A stretch of DNA of 64,000 nucleotides, taken from assembly GCF_900496995.4 (NCBI RefSeq), contig NC_044018.1, forward strand, positions 6,720,501 to 6,784,500, written 5' to 3'. The position numbers and the translations under genes are program-made. The notes beneath the pieces were generated by a model. It did no database searches. It had not been told where the DNA came from and saw only the letters and a program-made list of their open reading frames with translations. Numbering within the stretch: position 1 is the stretch's first letter; the number at the start of each line of letters is the position of its first letter. This DNA is from Aquila chrysaetos chrysaetos (taxonomy: Eukaryota; Chordata; Aves; Accipitriformes; Accipitridae). This document shows positions 1 through 15,296 of the stretch, piece after piece.

Positions 1-3000
1 AATGGGCACTCCAGAGAACGGTTAGACAAATATCTAAAACAGCTCAGAAGAAAGTACCTAAACTGGCTCAGACTATAGATGCTTATTCTCTCTGTTGACT
101 AATGGGAGCCTTGAAGACTAGATCAGGAGCAGGTATCTACATTGCTGTCATTTCCAGTGAAGTGAGAGGGACACTACTCTTTGTGGAAAGACCTCGCTGC
201 AATCTATGTGTCATTATATTATGCAAAATGGAATGGCTCTTTGGTCTTCAAGATAAGAGCTGACAGGCATGGTTCAGCAACAGCATCATCCAACAACAAT
301 TTGATTTGCCAGAGTGCAGACTGATGCTGAGGCTGGACATACAAATTTTGAAGGGAACGAAAAAAGCCTGAACTCTTGATATTTGAGCAGGCATGAGTAA
401 ATGCAAGCTATGCCTAGGTTTGGATTAATCTGGTTTAGATTAGGAAAGGTTTGCAGGACCTCAGAGGAGTCCTATCGTCTTTTTTTCCTATATCCTGTGT
501 TCTGTCTTTGCATGGCAAAGCTTAATCAGTTTGTACAGCACTGAACATTGTGGGGCTCTGAAGTTGGCTGGGGCATCTCAGTACAACTATATCCAATATA
601 AAACATTAAATGCCATGGGTCACTAGAAGGGTGATGTAGCAGGTATCTCACAAGCCTGTCCTGTCATCAAGGAGTGTCATGACCATCAAGTGAACTGCAC
701 TGCTCTAACGTGCACAGCGACAGCAAAGAGATATTTCTGTTGTCCTAGTGATCCTGGCAGAGAGCAAAGAATTAACCTTTTCTCCTAACAGGGACAGCAA
801 ATCCTGATTCACTTTGTTGTAATGTGCTGAGAAGGAAGGAAGTAATGAAATGTCTCATTATACATCTGACTTAAGTAATATATTTAGAACTGCCAGTAGT
901 GCTGAAGGCCGGATGGTTTCATACCAAAAGGACCGACATGCTCTGGACTGTCTCACTGCAGCCAGCGGTCAACTGAAACTATTTATCTGCACGAATAAGG
1001 TCCCTGAAGATTGCTTTTTTCTCCTGAAGCACCAGGAATTCATTAATTCAGGTATTTGGAGTACTTCAGTTGTACATTGCCACTGCCCAGCTTTATGAGT
1101 TTCTTTTAGGTTTAAGTGACTTGGGTTTATAATGTTTTTTTAGGCTAATGACCACATTCTATGAATTTCATCATAGGAGAATTATAACTACAATAATGTG
1201 TAATGTAATCATTTTGTTGAGAAAGGACAAAATGCTAGATGGCTATTTAATCTTCTAGAGAAAAACCACAGAAAAAGCAAATGTGGGAAACTGAAGCCGG
1301 ACAAATTAAATTTAAAAGCAAAGGCCATATTTTATTAATCCCAGCAATCAACCATACATGCAAACTTCCATGCGATTCACTAATACTTGACACATTTGTA
1401 TCACAGCTGGCTGCTTTCCTACATGAGGTGCTTCATTTTTCATTAGTGGGCTTAGACAGAGATGCAGCTATTTGACATCCCTAATACAGGACCTGCTCGT
1501 TCAGACTTTAGACTTGCTGAAGCTCTTCTATTATTAAATTAGAGATCTGGGTGCTTTACTGGACTGTGGTTTTGACAATATGTTTTGTCTGGGGTTATAT
1601 AAAGCTTCATGTGCTAAAAGCAGTATTGACAATAGGCAACCAAGGGCCTTCATAGCTGATAGGAAATCCCAGGGCAGAAACCCAGGCCAAATTAGGGACT
1701 TCGGCAGAACGATGGAGAACTCATTGAGCTCTTGTGAAAACCAATAGAGGAAGTGGAAAACGCCTGTAACTGGTAGCCTTTGTGTTCATGCGATTGTTGG
1801 ATTTCCCCTAACAGAAAACATGCAGCAATTCCTCCAGGGATTTATGAGTCCCTACCCACAAATCACAACCCACCCATCCCTTTCTGAAACTTCAGGCAGC
1901 TTCCTTCGGGTTAGCTGGGCCCCGTTTAAAATGGACCGCTCCAGGCAATGGCCTGTTTTCCCGTACTTTCTTCTGACAATGAACAATGAAGGAAATGCTT
2001 TTTAATGGTGCATTACCAAACAGAAGTGATCACCTGAGGGGTTTGGGTGTGGAGAGCTCTGCAAAGCTGTATTCTACATAACATGGGGCTTCAGGGCTCC
2101 ATACAATGCAGTGTGCTGTGGCATTCCCACTTGTTATTGTAATTATGTTCACATAAAGGTTATTAATAGAAGTAATAGTAATAACACAGAGAAGCCCAGC
2201 AGTCAGAAGGATACCTTTGTGTTGAAGGTGTACAGACCCAGAGCTCCTGCTCCAAAGAGCAGGACAAGTAGTAGCTGAAGATACACAGATGGGACAGGAC
2301 AGGGACACAAGGAATGGTCCTGGTGTGTCAAAGGGACAAGCTAGGACAATGCTCAGGCTAGACAGACACCAGCAGAAGGAGATGGAAGAACGTTGTCATC
2401 ATCCAGGTGGTGCCATCAGTGAGGTGGCCAGAACCCAGGTGGGGATAGAGGATATCTCCTGGAGCTGGAATCAAGCGGAACCTGCAGGATTTAGGCAGGA
2501 CATGAATGGGAGCTCCTGAAGAGTTAAAGCTCCAGTAGTGCACAGATTTTGGCATGGGAGTGACCTCACGCACATGAAGAATTCAGCTGGGATTGCTTTC
2601 AGGGCCAAGACCTTTCTTTTGAAGTCTGGTCAACATGGCACATAGTCCAACATGGTGGGGAAGTTGATGTGTTAGATTATGATTAAAAAAATGGTATTCT
2701 TCTCCTGGGGCATGGGGAGGGTATAAGGAAAAAGCTCCAGGACCTTTTCTTCTTATCTTGTCCCCATGACAGGCACAGAAGTGGAGAGATAGACTATATG
2801 TATACTGCCTTTTCTTATGTTCTCATGCTCCTTTCACTTAGTATTCTATTTACTTAGTACTCAATTTATTTAAAAGAGAGAGGAAGCCTTATGTAGGTAG
2901 GCGTTAGGATAATAAACTTGCCTAGAAGACGTGGATTTAAAATCCTTGCTCTGACAGCAAATGTCATATATGATATTAATGTACAATACCTTGGGCAGGT

Positions 3001-6000
3001 CCTCCAAAGTGTTTTCTGTGCTTATGAAGGTGAAGAAGAAGGGATCCACTATCTGTGGGAGGCTCCAAAGTGAAAGAATAGGGGCTGTACAACTGCTACT
3101 GATTCACTTTTAATGCGTGCTGGCTGAAGTACATGTCAGTGGGTTGCATGTATATTTAGTTCATGGATTTGCATATCCTTTCCAATGAAAAGAGACCTTT
3201 CGACCCAGTCAGAACATGTTTACGCATCATGCTGGTTACTGGTAAAGAGCATTCTGGTCATACAGCTGCTTCCCAGTCACCCTTCTGCCCTAAATGTCCA
3301 TCAGCTCACTGTAAATCCTGAGCAGGCATGAGACAGCAAAGGTCAGATCCCTCCATGAGAGCTGTGGATTCACCACATGGATGACTAGAGGTAACTGAGC
3401 CCAAAGAAAGGCAAATACAAAAAGGATTTATGAATTCCAGCTTGCAGAGAGTTCGAGTATATATAGTCCATTCATTCAGCAAGCCATTTCCTCTTTTGCA
3501 TAGAAAATGACTAGGCAAAACAGAAACTTCTGTCTATACAGAAACCTTTGTATTTGGTACAATTCCCTGTGAAAGGCACTTTTCCTGTGTGAATCTGATC
3601 TTTTTTCTCCTTTGGAGACATGAATGAGATGTCTTCACCACCATATGTTCCCTCTGACCCACAGGTCCAGCTCCAAGGCCTATTTTTTTATTAAATCAAA
3701 CTCTTCTTTGCTCTGGGACAAGGACCACTCTTTCTGCTGTTGGAAAGAAGACAACGTTGCCACAAAGGTCCCCTGGCCAGACATCCATAGCAATTTTTAA
3801 AAGACAACAGCATGTGTATTGGGAGAAGCAAACTAGTTTGACGAAGGGGTTTTTTTTAGCCATGAGTATGCTTTGTGTATTGCAATGTTTGTTAATTCTT
3901 TCCCTAACACCTTTCAGACTGATCACACGGTTTCTCTGAAGGACAGAGATATTGTCGTTTCTTGTAATCTCAATGGTAATAAATATCTACATGTCAGAGG
4001 CTGGGCTAAATGACAAATACCTAAAAGACAAGTATGTTTTGTTTGGCTACTCAGCAGCTGGAAAACACGTCCAGCTATTCAAATGCCAATTAAGTGGTTG
4101 CTGACTATATGGTGAAGACTTTTGTCAGGCCAGCAGCCAGGCTGAGCCAGGCAGGAGACACATGAGTTGGCTGATGGTATTAGGAAGGGAGGGAGAGTAT
4201 AGAAATGGATTGGGGGGCACTATGGGGAGGTAAGAGATAAATCTGTTGGAAATACAGGAGAGAGTTGGGACAGAGGCATAGAGAGGACACAGAAGGACTA
4301 CAGTAGGGTGTAGGGCAGGTGTGGTAGCTTGAGTATTGTTATGGTGAGTATTATGGGGAATGTGGTGGGACTCCATGATATTGCAGTAGAAGGTGCTGGA
4401 TATAAAGCTGTGTAAAAAATTCATTACTTCTATGGTTCATAAGACAACTTTATTTTTTTACAGTTCTGTGCTAAGCAGGTGGGAGGTTGCTGAAGAGTCC
4501 CAAATGTTCCTGCACCCTAAGGACTCTGGAGAGACAAGCCAAGGCCAGTGTACTAGGTGTGAGACACAGCGATGACCTTGGAGCCAGGGCGGTGGGGAGA
4601 GGCACCCTGGCTCCTGTAGAGGACCATTTAAGCAGGCTTTTGTCAGTGTTACTGGAAGGGGAGAGGTGGTTCACCTGAATTCCCATCTTCTAATAGAGAC
4701 TTCCTTGTTTGCTTATAGCCTTGTGAAATAGGGAAACTCTGCCCTGTAACAGCACTAAAGAAAGGTACAGTTTGTTTTCTGAGTACAGTGGAAGGACTCT
4801 GGCACAATTTAGTCGCTTATCAGGGGAATGCTGACAAATGCCACCCCCACCCCTCCCAAGAGCATCCCCCTCTCATCCACCACCTGGTAGAACTTTTGCG
4901 CTATCACGTTCTCGTGGTGGTTGGTTAGACCTTCTCCAAGTGTCTCTGCTTTGTGCCCGATCCATGATGTTCATCAGTCCAATAGGTGCTTTTTATTCAA
5001 GATAGATGGGCCATAAGGAACTGAATTCTCTTGCAGATTGGAACCGCCAACAGATATCCCAAATGCTGGATAACACATTACCCTGAACCTTCAAGTGCAT
5101 TCCACTGGCATGGAAGTCTCCAGCACAGCTTCTGCTTGACTTGCAATAGCATGTTTCCAAGGACTGACAAATTCCCAGGAAAACCAGTGGAAAGGCACCT
5201 GCTGAGGGACTTAGGACTTGGCTGACAACTGCCTGGGTGGATACTTAATCCACAGGGGCAGGAGAAATCCAGTGCCAGGGAGCAGAAGAAGCTGGCAGAG
5301 CAGCACCCTCAGTGATGGGCACCTGAACAAGGAAAGCAGAGCAGGTCTGATGACGGGGACCACGTTCAGCCACAGCCCCATTCCCAAATGAGCCCGTAGC
5401 AAAGGCACAGGTCCAAGGTGAAGCCGGGAGGTCATGTCAGCAAGTCGGTATTAGGATTAGCAATGTACAAGGGTGGGCACACATAGACGCACAACGTGGC
5501 TTCGCCAAGGACCAAGGGCAAAACTTAAATGTGGCTCCTGAGCCAAGGTGCGGTCCCCAATGAGATGTCTCCTAGCTTGGTCTCACATCTTTGCTGTCTT
5601 CACAGCAGTCTGATCCCTGGTTACACAGCTGCACCGTTGCAGAGCTGACCTTCCGTAGAAGCAAGCAAACCTCAAAGAGAGGAGCAAAGAGCTTGCAAAG
5701 CCTGTCAGTGCCCTCAGGGCTGTGACACTTGTCCTTAAACATCTGATTCCATAGGGAATGAATACTGGCAGTATTTCAGTGTGTAAAGATGCAGTTATAT
5801 TGCAAAAATGCCTAGACCCAACATGAAGAAAGAGGCACCACCTCACTTCTGAGCATCTGTTCCTACCATAACACTTTGCCCTCAGTTCGGTGTCCAGGCT
5901 TGCCATTACACACAAGGAGGACTGGTTGCCTTGGGGCTCAGATCCAGCTGAAGCAAGGTTGAAATGCTGTAGAACATGGTGGTATTTGAGTACCAAATCT

Positions 6001-9000
6001 CTTATGCCTTGCTAGATATGGGATCCTTCTCTCAGCAGCCTCACTTAGAGGGTTTTCCCCTGGTTGGGGGCCTTGGTTGTGCTAATGGCTTCAGTTTGCT
6101 GTGCTTTCTGTGTTGAAAAAGAAAGAAAAAAAAGGAGAGAGATTAATAGAGAAAGACAGAAGTGAGCAGCCAAAAAAAATAATTTCTTAACAAGGAAAAC
6201 ACTCACGTCAGTGTTAGAGGCCAAAAGGGTAGATGCTAAAGGGGTCAAATGCCAGACACAACCTTGATTTACAACTCGGTTCCCCAGATCTGAGACCAAA
6301 GTTTGGCTTTTGTTTGGCCCCTGAGCTCTCTCATTTGCCAACACCAAAGATGCCTCTGTGGTATGCAGTCGCACTGGTCCGATCCCTTAGGCTAAGCTTG
6401 GCATCTTTGCCACCCATGCAGAACTGATGCAGGTGTTGCTGAGCAACTGCAAACTGAACCTGAAAGGGTTTGGGCAAGATAAGCGTAGTGGCACGGCCTC
6501 ATTCACATCTCTTGGATGTGCTGAGACTGCATCGTATTGGTATTTCTGAAGTAAAACAGGTATGGGTGTGAGGTGCTGTGTACGACAACAGTTTTTGCTG
6601 GAAAGTCCCTGTGTTTTTCAAAGTAGACAACACCCTAGCCAAAACTAAGCGCCCGTAGGGATGTGAGTACTTAATTGCCACTTCAGGTGCCAAGTCCTGT
6701 GTCCATTATCAATACCATTCTTAAATACTCTGAAAGTCCTGATCAGCTATTGCCTAAGCCTATAGATACTTCCATCTGCTCAATACTTACTTGGGTAGAT
6801 CTGTGTTCAGCTTTGCAGGTTTCTGAGAGTCCCTTCCTGAGGAGCTCAGCCTGGACCAGGTCGAGACATCATCCACATACAGAGGTATTTATGAGGATTA
6901 CAGGCTGTCCCTGGCCAAGCCAAAGATCTTGGGCTGTGTGTGCATTTTGTGATTTCTTCCAGACTTGTTTTCTCCCAATAACCTTTCAGATCTCACCTCT
7001 AGGAATGACTGGGAACCCTGTGGGATTGTGGCCCAGTACAGACACATCACCTGTAGAACAGATCTGGAGAGAAAACTCTTGCTGCACATCCCAAAACCCC
7101 TCCAAGAGAGAAAGGGGAACATGGGACAGGGCAATACCAAACTATCAGGTTAACACATCCTGAAAATGCCATTTATGGATTAAAAAGATTTGTTTGTTTA
7201 TTAACCAGCACACCTGGCCCTTTTATTACTGCAGCTCAAAGGTGGTTCTTTCTTAATGGTTAGCACAAAAAAGGAGAAGAAATATCAACAGTGGACTGTG
7301 TACATGAAAATAAACCCTGATATTAGGTTAGGGTGTGCATTCAGCAAGCTCAGCTGACGTTGGGCACAGGTTTGACCTTCTCACTGGTCCCAGCTGAACA
7401 GAAAGGACAGCAAATATTCAGCTTGAATTTCCTCTCACACCAGTTTTGCAGTGACATATTTTCATTGGCACCAGTGTAAATCCTCTGTTTGCCAGGGTGG
7501 ATGGAGAGGAGGACCAGACCTGTGGACTGGCAGGTAGAGCCCCTCCTCTGGGACTTTTCCTCCTCAGGTCCCAGATCACTGGATATGCTGATCCTTACAG
7601 AAGGGCTGATGCATCACAGGCTCTCCCCCAGTCCAATTTTTGGAGTGTTCAGTCTGTCTGAGGGGCTGGGGAATGGAGGCTGAACATAGCTGACGTTAGA
7701 GATGGTTGAAAGCTGGACTTTCCCTCCAGCTCAGATTCATTACATACTGTAAAACATACATCCTGCTCTGGGACCTTAAATGAGAATCTCTAATAGGGTC
7801 TCTAAGAGAAGGAAATATAGAAAAAAATATTTTGAAATAAACAAAATACTTCATTTTAATTATCTGATAAATGATACTGGGACTGAAACAGAGGCTTATC
7901 CATGGGTGGTGATGGTTCCTCTCTTCTTTGCTAGCTGTCAGCCAAATCAGTGAATACTCAAGTTTTACAGAACTTGAGCACTGGGAGAAAATTGCCCTGG
8001 GCCAAGGTGTTGAGATCCTTCCACCAAGCCCAGAAGTAGTTCTTGTTGCTTGTTGAGTATCCCAGGTGTCCAAGAGGTGTCTAAGATGCCTTGGCTCCCT
8101 AGCAGGGCTCTGAGACACCCTAGGACCCTCAGCATGGGAGAGCTCTGCTGGGCAGAGTTTCCCTGGAGGCATCACTGATTGCGGCTAGGGCTCACAGGCA
8201 GTGAGAAAGCAGGCTGGCTTCTAGCACACGTAACCCTGTCAGTGTTTCATTCGTAGTTTTGTGGAGTTAGACACATTTCCACAAGACTTCATTTGTGACA
8301 AAATAACATTTCTCAGTTAAAAAAACAAAAGTCCATGAAGAAGACCCTGACTTTTCTCCTGGTTCCCATGCACATAAGGCTGATCCGGAGCAAACCTTCT
8401 ACCTTTGCCTGGATCAGTTGTACATTTCCTGCAATTATTGTTTGCCTGCTATCCTTCCTGTTACAAAAGGGAAGTTGGCAAGACAAATTTCATGGGATTA
8501 GCCTACACTTGAAAACACCAGCCCTATCCTAACCCCGGCAAGGACTGGGGAGGAACATGTGCTGTCACCTGACACACCTCGGGGGGGTCCTCCAGGGGCT
8601 GAGACAGTGCTGCTGGCAGCAGGTGAAAGAGACATGGCATGGGGGGCTTTGCTGGATGGATGTGGCACATCCCCTGTTTTCGCTCCTCTCTCCTTTCCCC
8701 ACATCCCTTGTACAGTAGCTGGCTCAGCACACTGCTGGCTCATCCAACTCCACCATCCTCGTGGTCCCAGCACCATGAGGCAGGGGACAATATGACGTGG
8801 TGCTGCTGACACACATGGCGGGGGCTGCTGGTGCGTAGGCACGACCTTGGGAGCTGTGTGGGCAAGCGCCTTGAGCGCAGACTTCATTAAATGCATCCCT
8901 CTGGCCCCACTGATTGCAAGGGGCTTGTGCTCCTGGGGTAGATGTGGCTGTGGTGGCTGTGGGACCCTCTCCACTGATGCTGTTGCAGGATGTATCCCAA

Positions 9001-12000
9001 AAGAAAAGCGTCATTCCCCTTCCCACTAGCCAGCACAGACCAGAGCCGCTTGCTGCTGGTGGGTTTTAGTCCCGCCAAGGACTGCACGCCACTACCAGCC
9101 CATGCTTACCCACTTATTCACATCCAATGGCAAGGGGCCATGAGGCAACACCAGTCTGCGTACACGTGGCCACAATGTCCATTCCCATGGCCAAAAATCA
9201 AGGTCAGATGGGACAGGCGCCAGCCCCCACTGCTTTCTGGGAAGAGCAGCTTTTGCTTTCTCCTTCTGTCTCAAAGCTTTAAAGTTGGTCAGATGCTCCC
9301 TGTGGAGCACAGCCCAGCTTTCACATTGGTTCTGCTTAAAAACACACATTAATCTAGCTCAAAACACCGGCAAATCTGACCAGCCTGAGCTTCATGCTCA
9401 TAGGGCTGTTGGTTGCAGGTTGTCCGGTTCAGACTACAAAGGATGCTCGTAGGATGTCTCCAAGAGGTCTCAGATGAGGAAACTCTGTTTGTCTTATCTT
9501 GAGTAAACAGGTGATACTTTCTGATAAGCAGACATGATAGAAGCAGGAAGGAAAACTTGAGGTATGGCTGTCCAACAGCATTGCTCAGCCAAGCAAGAAA
9601 ATAAATCTTTCCTTTTTATGCGGTTGGGAGAGCCAGGGAAGTCTTTCATCCAGCCTGCTCATTTTAAAGGTAAATGGTTCCAAGAATGCAGTATTTACTT
9701 AGTATAAAATGCAGTCTTTGCCAAGTATTGAAAAAGATAGGTTTAGCTTTTGCTGCAGTTGGCTAGCGATAGCCTGTCTGTCCACTTTTATGTTAGAATT
9801 ACTACAGAAATCCTGAGAATTTTGTACCAGACTCAAAATTTGCCCAGGCAACTCCAGCCAGCCTTTGGCATCCTTTCTGACTGGGGGAACTAAGACATGG
9901 AGCACTAAGCTAACAGCAATATTTAAAGCCTTTGGAGGACACAGCTCTTCCGAATAGCACAATCACCGCTTGGTGCTTCCTGGACCCCATCCCCAATTTT
10001 AAGAATAACTTTTAGCTGGCAAAATGCTCCGGCAGGACTATGTGGAGGGCTCCAGTGGAGCTGCCCTAGCAGCTCGCCCCTGCTGTAAGCGAGCACGGCT
10101 GGTCTTGCTGCCTGCCTCCTCCTCTGCCCTGACTCCAGGCCAGATCCCCTGATGGGGCAGCTGATTCCGCTCACCGAGCAGGCAGGAGACCTTGTGGATG
10201 TTTGCCGGGCTGGTTTGCAGCCAGCGTAGCGGGATGAAGCAAAGCGGCAGATGGAGGAACTGGTTGAGCACTTGAGATGCCACAGGGCAGGGGACAAGGA
10301 GAGGACACAGCTAAGAGCATGAGGGGAAGAGATGATCAGCTTTGTTCTCCTCATATAGAGGAGAGGAAAAAAAAGTCAAGTCAACTCACCGGTAGGAATC
10401 TTTCTGTTTGAGCGGTTTCAGAAGAAAATTTGTATCCTCCCCAGTTAAATATTTTATTTAGAGAGGAATTTTGCCCAGTCCTACCAAGAAGGTCTTGTTT
10501 TATGCAGACAAGCAAGAGTTTCACATAGACACTTCTCATGTGACCTCAGGCACAGCACCAATGACTTTCTTCAGATGTGAAGGACAAATCCTTTTAAATC
10601 AGTTCATTGCTCCCTTTCGGAGCTGTGCAATTCCATTTTGCTTTCTAAGCAAATAAAAAAAAGCTCCGTGTTGTCAGCCCAAGGGACTGCTTTGTACTGC
10701 AAATGAATTTTTCTCAAGAAGGACCCTCTAACTCCCTGTGCACATGTGAAGTATTAAGGGAATTAACGAACATCTTGTTAAAGCTAGTCTTTGAGCGGTG
10801 CTTGCTCCCTGCTACGTGGGGCTGCTCCATTTGCCCCGTGGTTTTTGGAGCGATCAAGCAGCAGCTCTGGCTGTGCCTCCAGGCCTCATCCTGCTCCGTG
10901 GCCGTAGCTTCTGGGGAGCTGTGGGCAGCTCAGCGCAGCTTTTCTGCTCCCAACGTGAGCAGCAACTGGAGCTTGCCTGGTGCTGCACGTCCACGAGCAC
11001 CTTCAGGCGCAGAGGGACCCTGGGGACAGACGAGGTCCCCGCGGGAGTTGCACAAGCTGGCCTGTGTTTATGCAGCAGCACAGCTGCGTGCAGGTATTTA
11101 GGGAGCAAGGTTCTCATTAATTTTATTAGTGCAGCAGCTCTTTGCTTGCAAGAGCTAAAATTCCCTGTGCACTCACAGGGAGGGTGAGTTCCCCCAGGCT
11201 TTAGGGTAGTAGCAGTTAATAGGATTTAATAGGTACCCACCAGAGGTGGGCTCAGATGTGGGGGATCACTAAGAAACCACCCATCTTGAGTTCCCCCAGC
11301 CAGCAACCTGGGAGAAGGAAACCAAACTGGGCACCGCTCCTCCGGTGCGTTGGCAAAGGATGAATCAGTTGATTTAACAAACAGTGGTTTTTCAAAGGAA
11401 GAAAAGAAAATGATAACAGGAAGATAATGAGCAACACAGGATACCTAATCACTTCTGCAAAGCTGGATCATAACTGGTTGCTGTCCTTATCTCAGCGTCC
11501 CCAGGGAGGCAATTGCGAGATCAAAAGCTCTTGAAGTGAGAAGGTGCATTTCTAGTGCAATGAACGGCGCGGGTGTCTGAGGACTGACAATGTAGTGCTG
11601 TGCAGTGGCTGGAGGGCATGAGCAAGCTGCACGGGAGGGAAGGACAGATCCAGCACAGCCAAAATCTGCAGAGTCTCATCCTAGAGAGGGGTGAGAGCAG
11701 TTACACATCAGCAGTTACACATCAGCTCTCCATAAGTGAGGGGAAATTCTGCCTCCTCTGCTGCCCACCCTGACTCCCCAGCTGGCAGCCAGAGATGGGC
11801 TTGGTCCAGCATGTTTGTTCCAGTCCGCTTCAAACAATCCTTGGTATTTATGGCTGATTGAGAGCCAAAAATATGTCCTAAACCCAGTCAGCTGGTTTTT
11901 CTCGGAGCTACACAAATCAAATCAGCCCTTAATTGAATTCCCCTCTGTTGAGGCAAACTGGAGCTCGAGCACTGGGATTTCCTTGGATTGTTCCCACCAG

Positions 12001-15000
12001 TGAAGCTTTCATCCAGTTTCGCTCTTGCATCTAGCACTTCTTAATGACTTCATACAGAGCTGTATGCAAATCGGCTTAATGAACTCAGCTGGGCAGGGGA
12101 AAGGCAGAGCATCAGTCCGTTAGTGCGGTGTGTTCAGGCTCCGACACCGGTGTCACAGGCAGCACACCAGTCACCTAGTGCCAGCAGCTACTGTAGATGT
12201 GAGACCTGATGGATTAGACTGCTCTTTCCACGGTCCCACTGTGCGCAGTCGCTCTTTGCAATATAATGTAAATCGCCCTGTGAATAAACTTTGGAGCAAG
12301 GAGCCCCGTGAGCCACGGGAAGCTTCTGCTCTGCGGGGAGCCCTGTGCTCCATGTGGGTGCTGCGTTCCTCCATCAGTGGCTGGTGGGGACCAGGTAGAT
12401 GTCCCCAGCAGCCCCCCACGCCCCCATAGGGATGTGAACCCCTGGGGTAACCCTGGGCAGCTGGGCCGGGGCTATGTCTGCACTGGCCAGAGTCCTTCCA
12501 AGGCACGTCCCTAGCTCTCCCTTCTCCCCTACCAAAACGGCTGGTGCAGGTTTGCTGCAGGTCCAGAGATGGTGGCCGGGTTCCATCGAGAGTCCAGGTC
12601 CTCGGGCAAGTTGAGGTGATGAGGCAGGTCTGAGGTCAAGCTGCAAAGTCAGCCTGCGGGTCGGGGTCAGGATCAGGATCAGGGTCAGGCTTAGTGAGGT
12701 AACCAGGCTTAGACACAGCCCAGTGGTCACCAGACAAGTCCCTGTGGGCGACGCAGGCCCAGACGATGGGAAACAGCCCTCAGCTGTGCCCTCTCCACTC
12801 TGGCCACAAGTCCTGCTAGCCAAACCACTAAATGGGATGCGCTGAGGGTGCTGCCAGTACCTAATTTCCAGGCAGGGGAGACGCATCCACAGCAGTATCC
12901 CGCCATCACCACAACCAGGCTGCGGGTACCCCTCAGTTGCCTTCCTCCCAGGCTGGCACATTGTTTTGGACGAGAGCTCGGGCTCGGAGGCAGCTCTTCA
13001 CAGCAATGAGCCTTCATTCACTACATACAGCTCTCCCTAAGTCACTACAAGTTCCACAGGAACCTTGTGCCCTTCCTACCTCCTCTAAGAGGTGACAAGA
13101 AGGAGCAGCATTTTCCTTTCTGTGGTGACAAAAGACCATTTCTGGCCGCTTCGACTGCCTTGGCTGCTCCCCACCTTGGGGACAGCCTGCCACCTTGTGT
13201 TGAAAGCTGAGGATTATCAGGGTGGTTTTGCTCAGGGCATTGGAAAAGCCTCAGGCATTACTTAGTTGGTTTGCATTTAGGGCTCCTAAAGCCCAGAAGA
13301 AATAAAAAAGTCCTCGAGAAGGTCAGCTCTGTGGGGAAGTCGGGAGTGCAACAGGAATCGCCTCAGTGTCCCTAGTCCTGGCTTTGGTGGTACAGTTGCT
13401 TTTGGGTACGTCATTACCTGGCATTTCTCTCCCCAAGCAAGGGCAAGCATTTCCCGGGTTCCCAGAAGCCATTTTGGACTGTCCCTGCTACGGTGGAGGA
13501 TTTTGGTCCATTGAGATTGTGGGATCAGGTTGCAGCACCCGTACCAAGAAGCCCACGGAAGCTCCATTGCTTTGCTTCACTGAAGGCCTCAAGCATCACT
13601 GAGGTGCTCGTGGGCATTGGAGACGTACATATGGGTTCCAGGTGCAACATGTGGGACATCAACAGCCACTGAGTGGTGGCTGGAGGTCAGACCAGATGCT
13701 CTGGGCACCTAAATACCTGGTCCTTACACACCTCAGGGGCTTCATGTCAAACTGGACCCTGCTCGACTTCTTCCCGGCTCCTTTTACTTCCTCCACTGTT
13801 AACGAGCATAAAGTGTTCATTAGACAGGATAGATGTTTATAGGGTGTAAGACGCTTTCCAGATTATTTTTTCATTTTTCTAAATACTCCTAAGAGTGTGA
13901 CAGATTCTTCTCATAAATCCTATTAGTGGTTAATGAACCCAGAGGGAGACGTGCCATCGTCTTGCTGAGCTCTGCTGTAGTTTTCTACAGAGGTTCTTTT
14001 TTATTTCTCCTGTCTTTCATGGTTTCTTTCATATTTTCCTTTTCTTCACCATCTTTCTACCCTCCTTATGCCGCTTTCCTCCTGTCCCTGTTCTTGCTGC
14101 AAGTGGTGTTATGTACCACATATGCACCATACATGGGACAGGCAAACAGCACACATGGGATGCACAGATGCTATGCAGGGTGGCAGGTATAGGTAAAAAA
14201 TTCACAAAAAAACCCCATTTGCCCAACTGTATTGACTTTCGCAGCTCCCAGCCAAGGGGTGATGGCAGCTGGGTTGGCTGTGATGCCCCAGCAGAGGTGA
14301 AGACAGCTGCCTTCACAGCTTTCCCAGCTGACGCATTGGGACTGAGCCGGAAAATGGTGATGGGTCAGAGCCAGCTTAGAAATGGGGAAAAAACATTGTT
14401 TTGTCCTCCTGGTTTTGGATTTCACTTCTTGCACAGACCTGATTCCTCTTATCCTTGTACAGGCAAAGAGCTGCCCAGCTGAGAAAGGCTGGGTTTCAAG
14501 TTAGTAACCCACAAGCAATGGTTTACTTCAGAGATACCTGTATGCTTACCCAGCAGGTGATGATGCGCCCAGGCACAACACAGTGCTCAGCATGAGCATG
14601 GCAAAAGTTGGGTTTTGGGACCAAGTAGAAGTACCAGCTGCTTCCCGAAATGTGTTGGACGTTGCGTGCCATGTCTGTGTTGCTGGTGTAACCCGTTGAG
14701 GTCACAGTGAGATGGTGCAATTCTGCCTCGTGAGGAACTGCAGGCTGAGCAAGGCAAAATTGTGCTGCTTTTTCTAAAAAGAGCTTCCCTTTCTTTCTCC
14801 TGCAGCTGGGCCAGCTAAGAATTTGTCTGCAGGATTAGCTCTCCATGTAGGCTGAGATGAACTAAGGGAGAGCTCAACTGCAATGATTTTTCCTTGTTAG
14901 TGGTGGGCTGCGGACACAGTCTGGCAGTGTGGCACCCATAGAATGCTGCTCAGGTATTGAAAAGCCTCTTGGCAGCTTGGCTGGAGAATGACTTATGGGT

Positions 15001-15296
15001 TTGTTTTACTTGCTAGGGCTCCAATTCACGTTCAGCGTCAGCCAAGCTGAGTCAAATTTTCACATTTTGCTAATATGACATGTGCACATCAGGCATGAGG
15101 AAACGTGCTAAAGCTGCAGATACTCAGCCATGTGTGTGGACTCCTTCGTTTCCTTGTGCCTGCATAGCAGTGCTGACCGAGGTGGATGGTAAGGTGATCG
15201 CAGACCCTATTGTCAGTTCAAGCCTTGGCTGCTGACCTGCTTATCCAAGTGCAAAACAATGTGTAAGTACAGTAAATCATCTTGTAAAGAAGGTCT
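1..15296. other. Region downstream of TNFRSF21, no gene recognised
   Basis: I see no recognisable exon, RNA gene or transposon in this stretch. Open frames reach about 160 codons (for example 6675-7163 on plus and 7696-8175 on minus) but have no recognisable domain, splice context or repeat of a protein pattern, so I treat them as chance. Low-level features are a G/A-rich stretch at about 4140-4400, a 14-base exact tandem duplication at 11697-11724, GGATCA/GGGTCA-type short repeats at 12659-12689, and a pyrimidine-rich stretch at about 13990-14100. Exons of a poorly conserved neighbour cannot be excluded by eye. Confidence 0.6.
11697..11724. repeat. Exact 14-base tandem duplication
   Basis: GCAGTTACACATCA occurs twice head to tail. 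Confidence 0.9.
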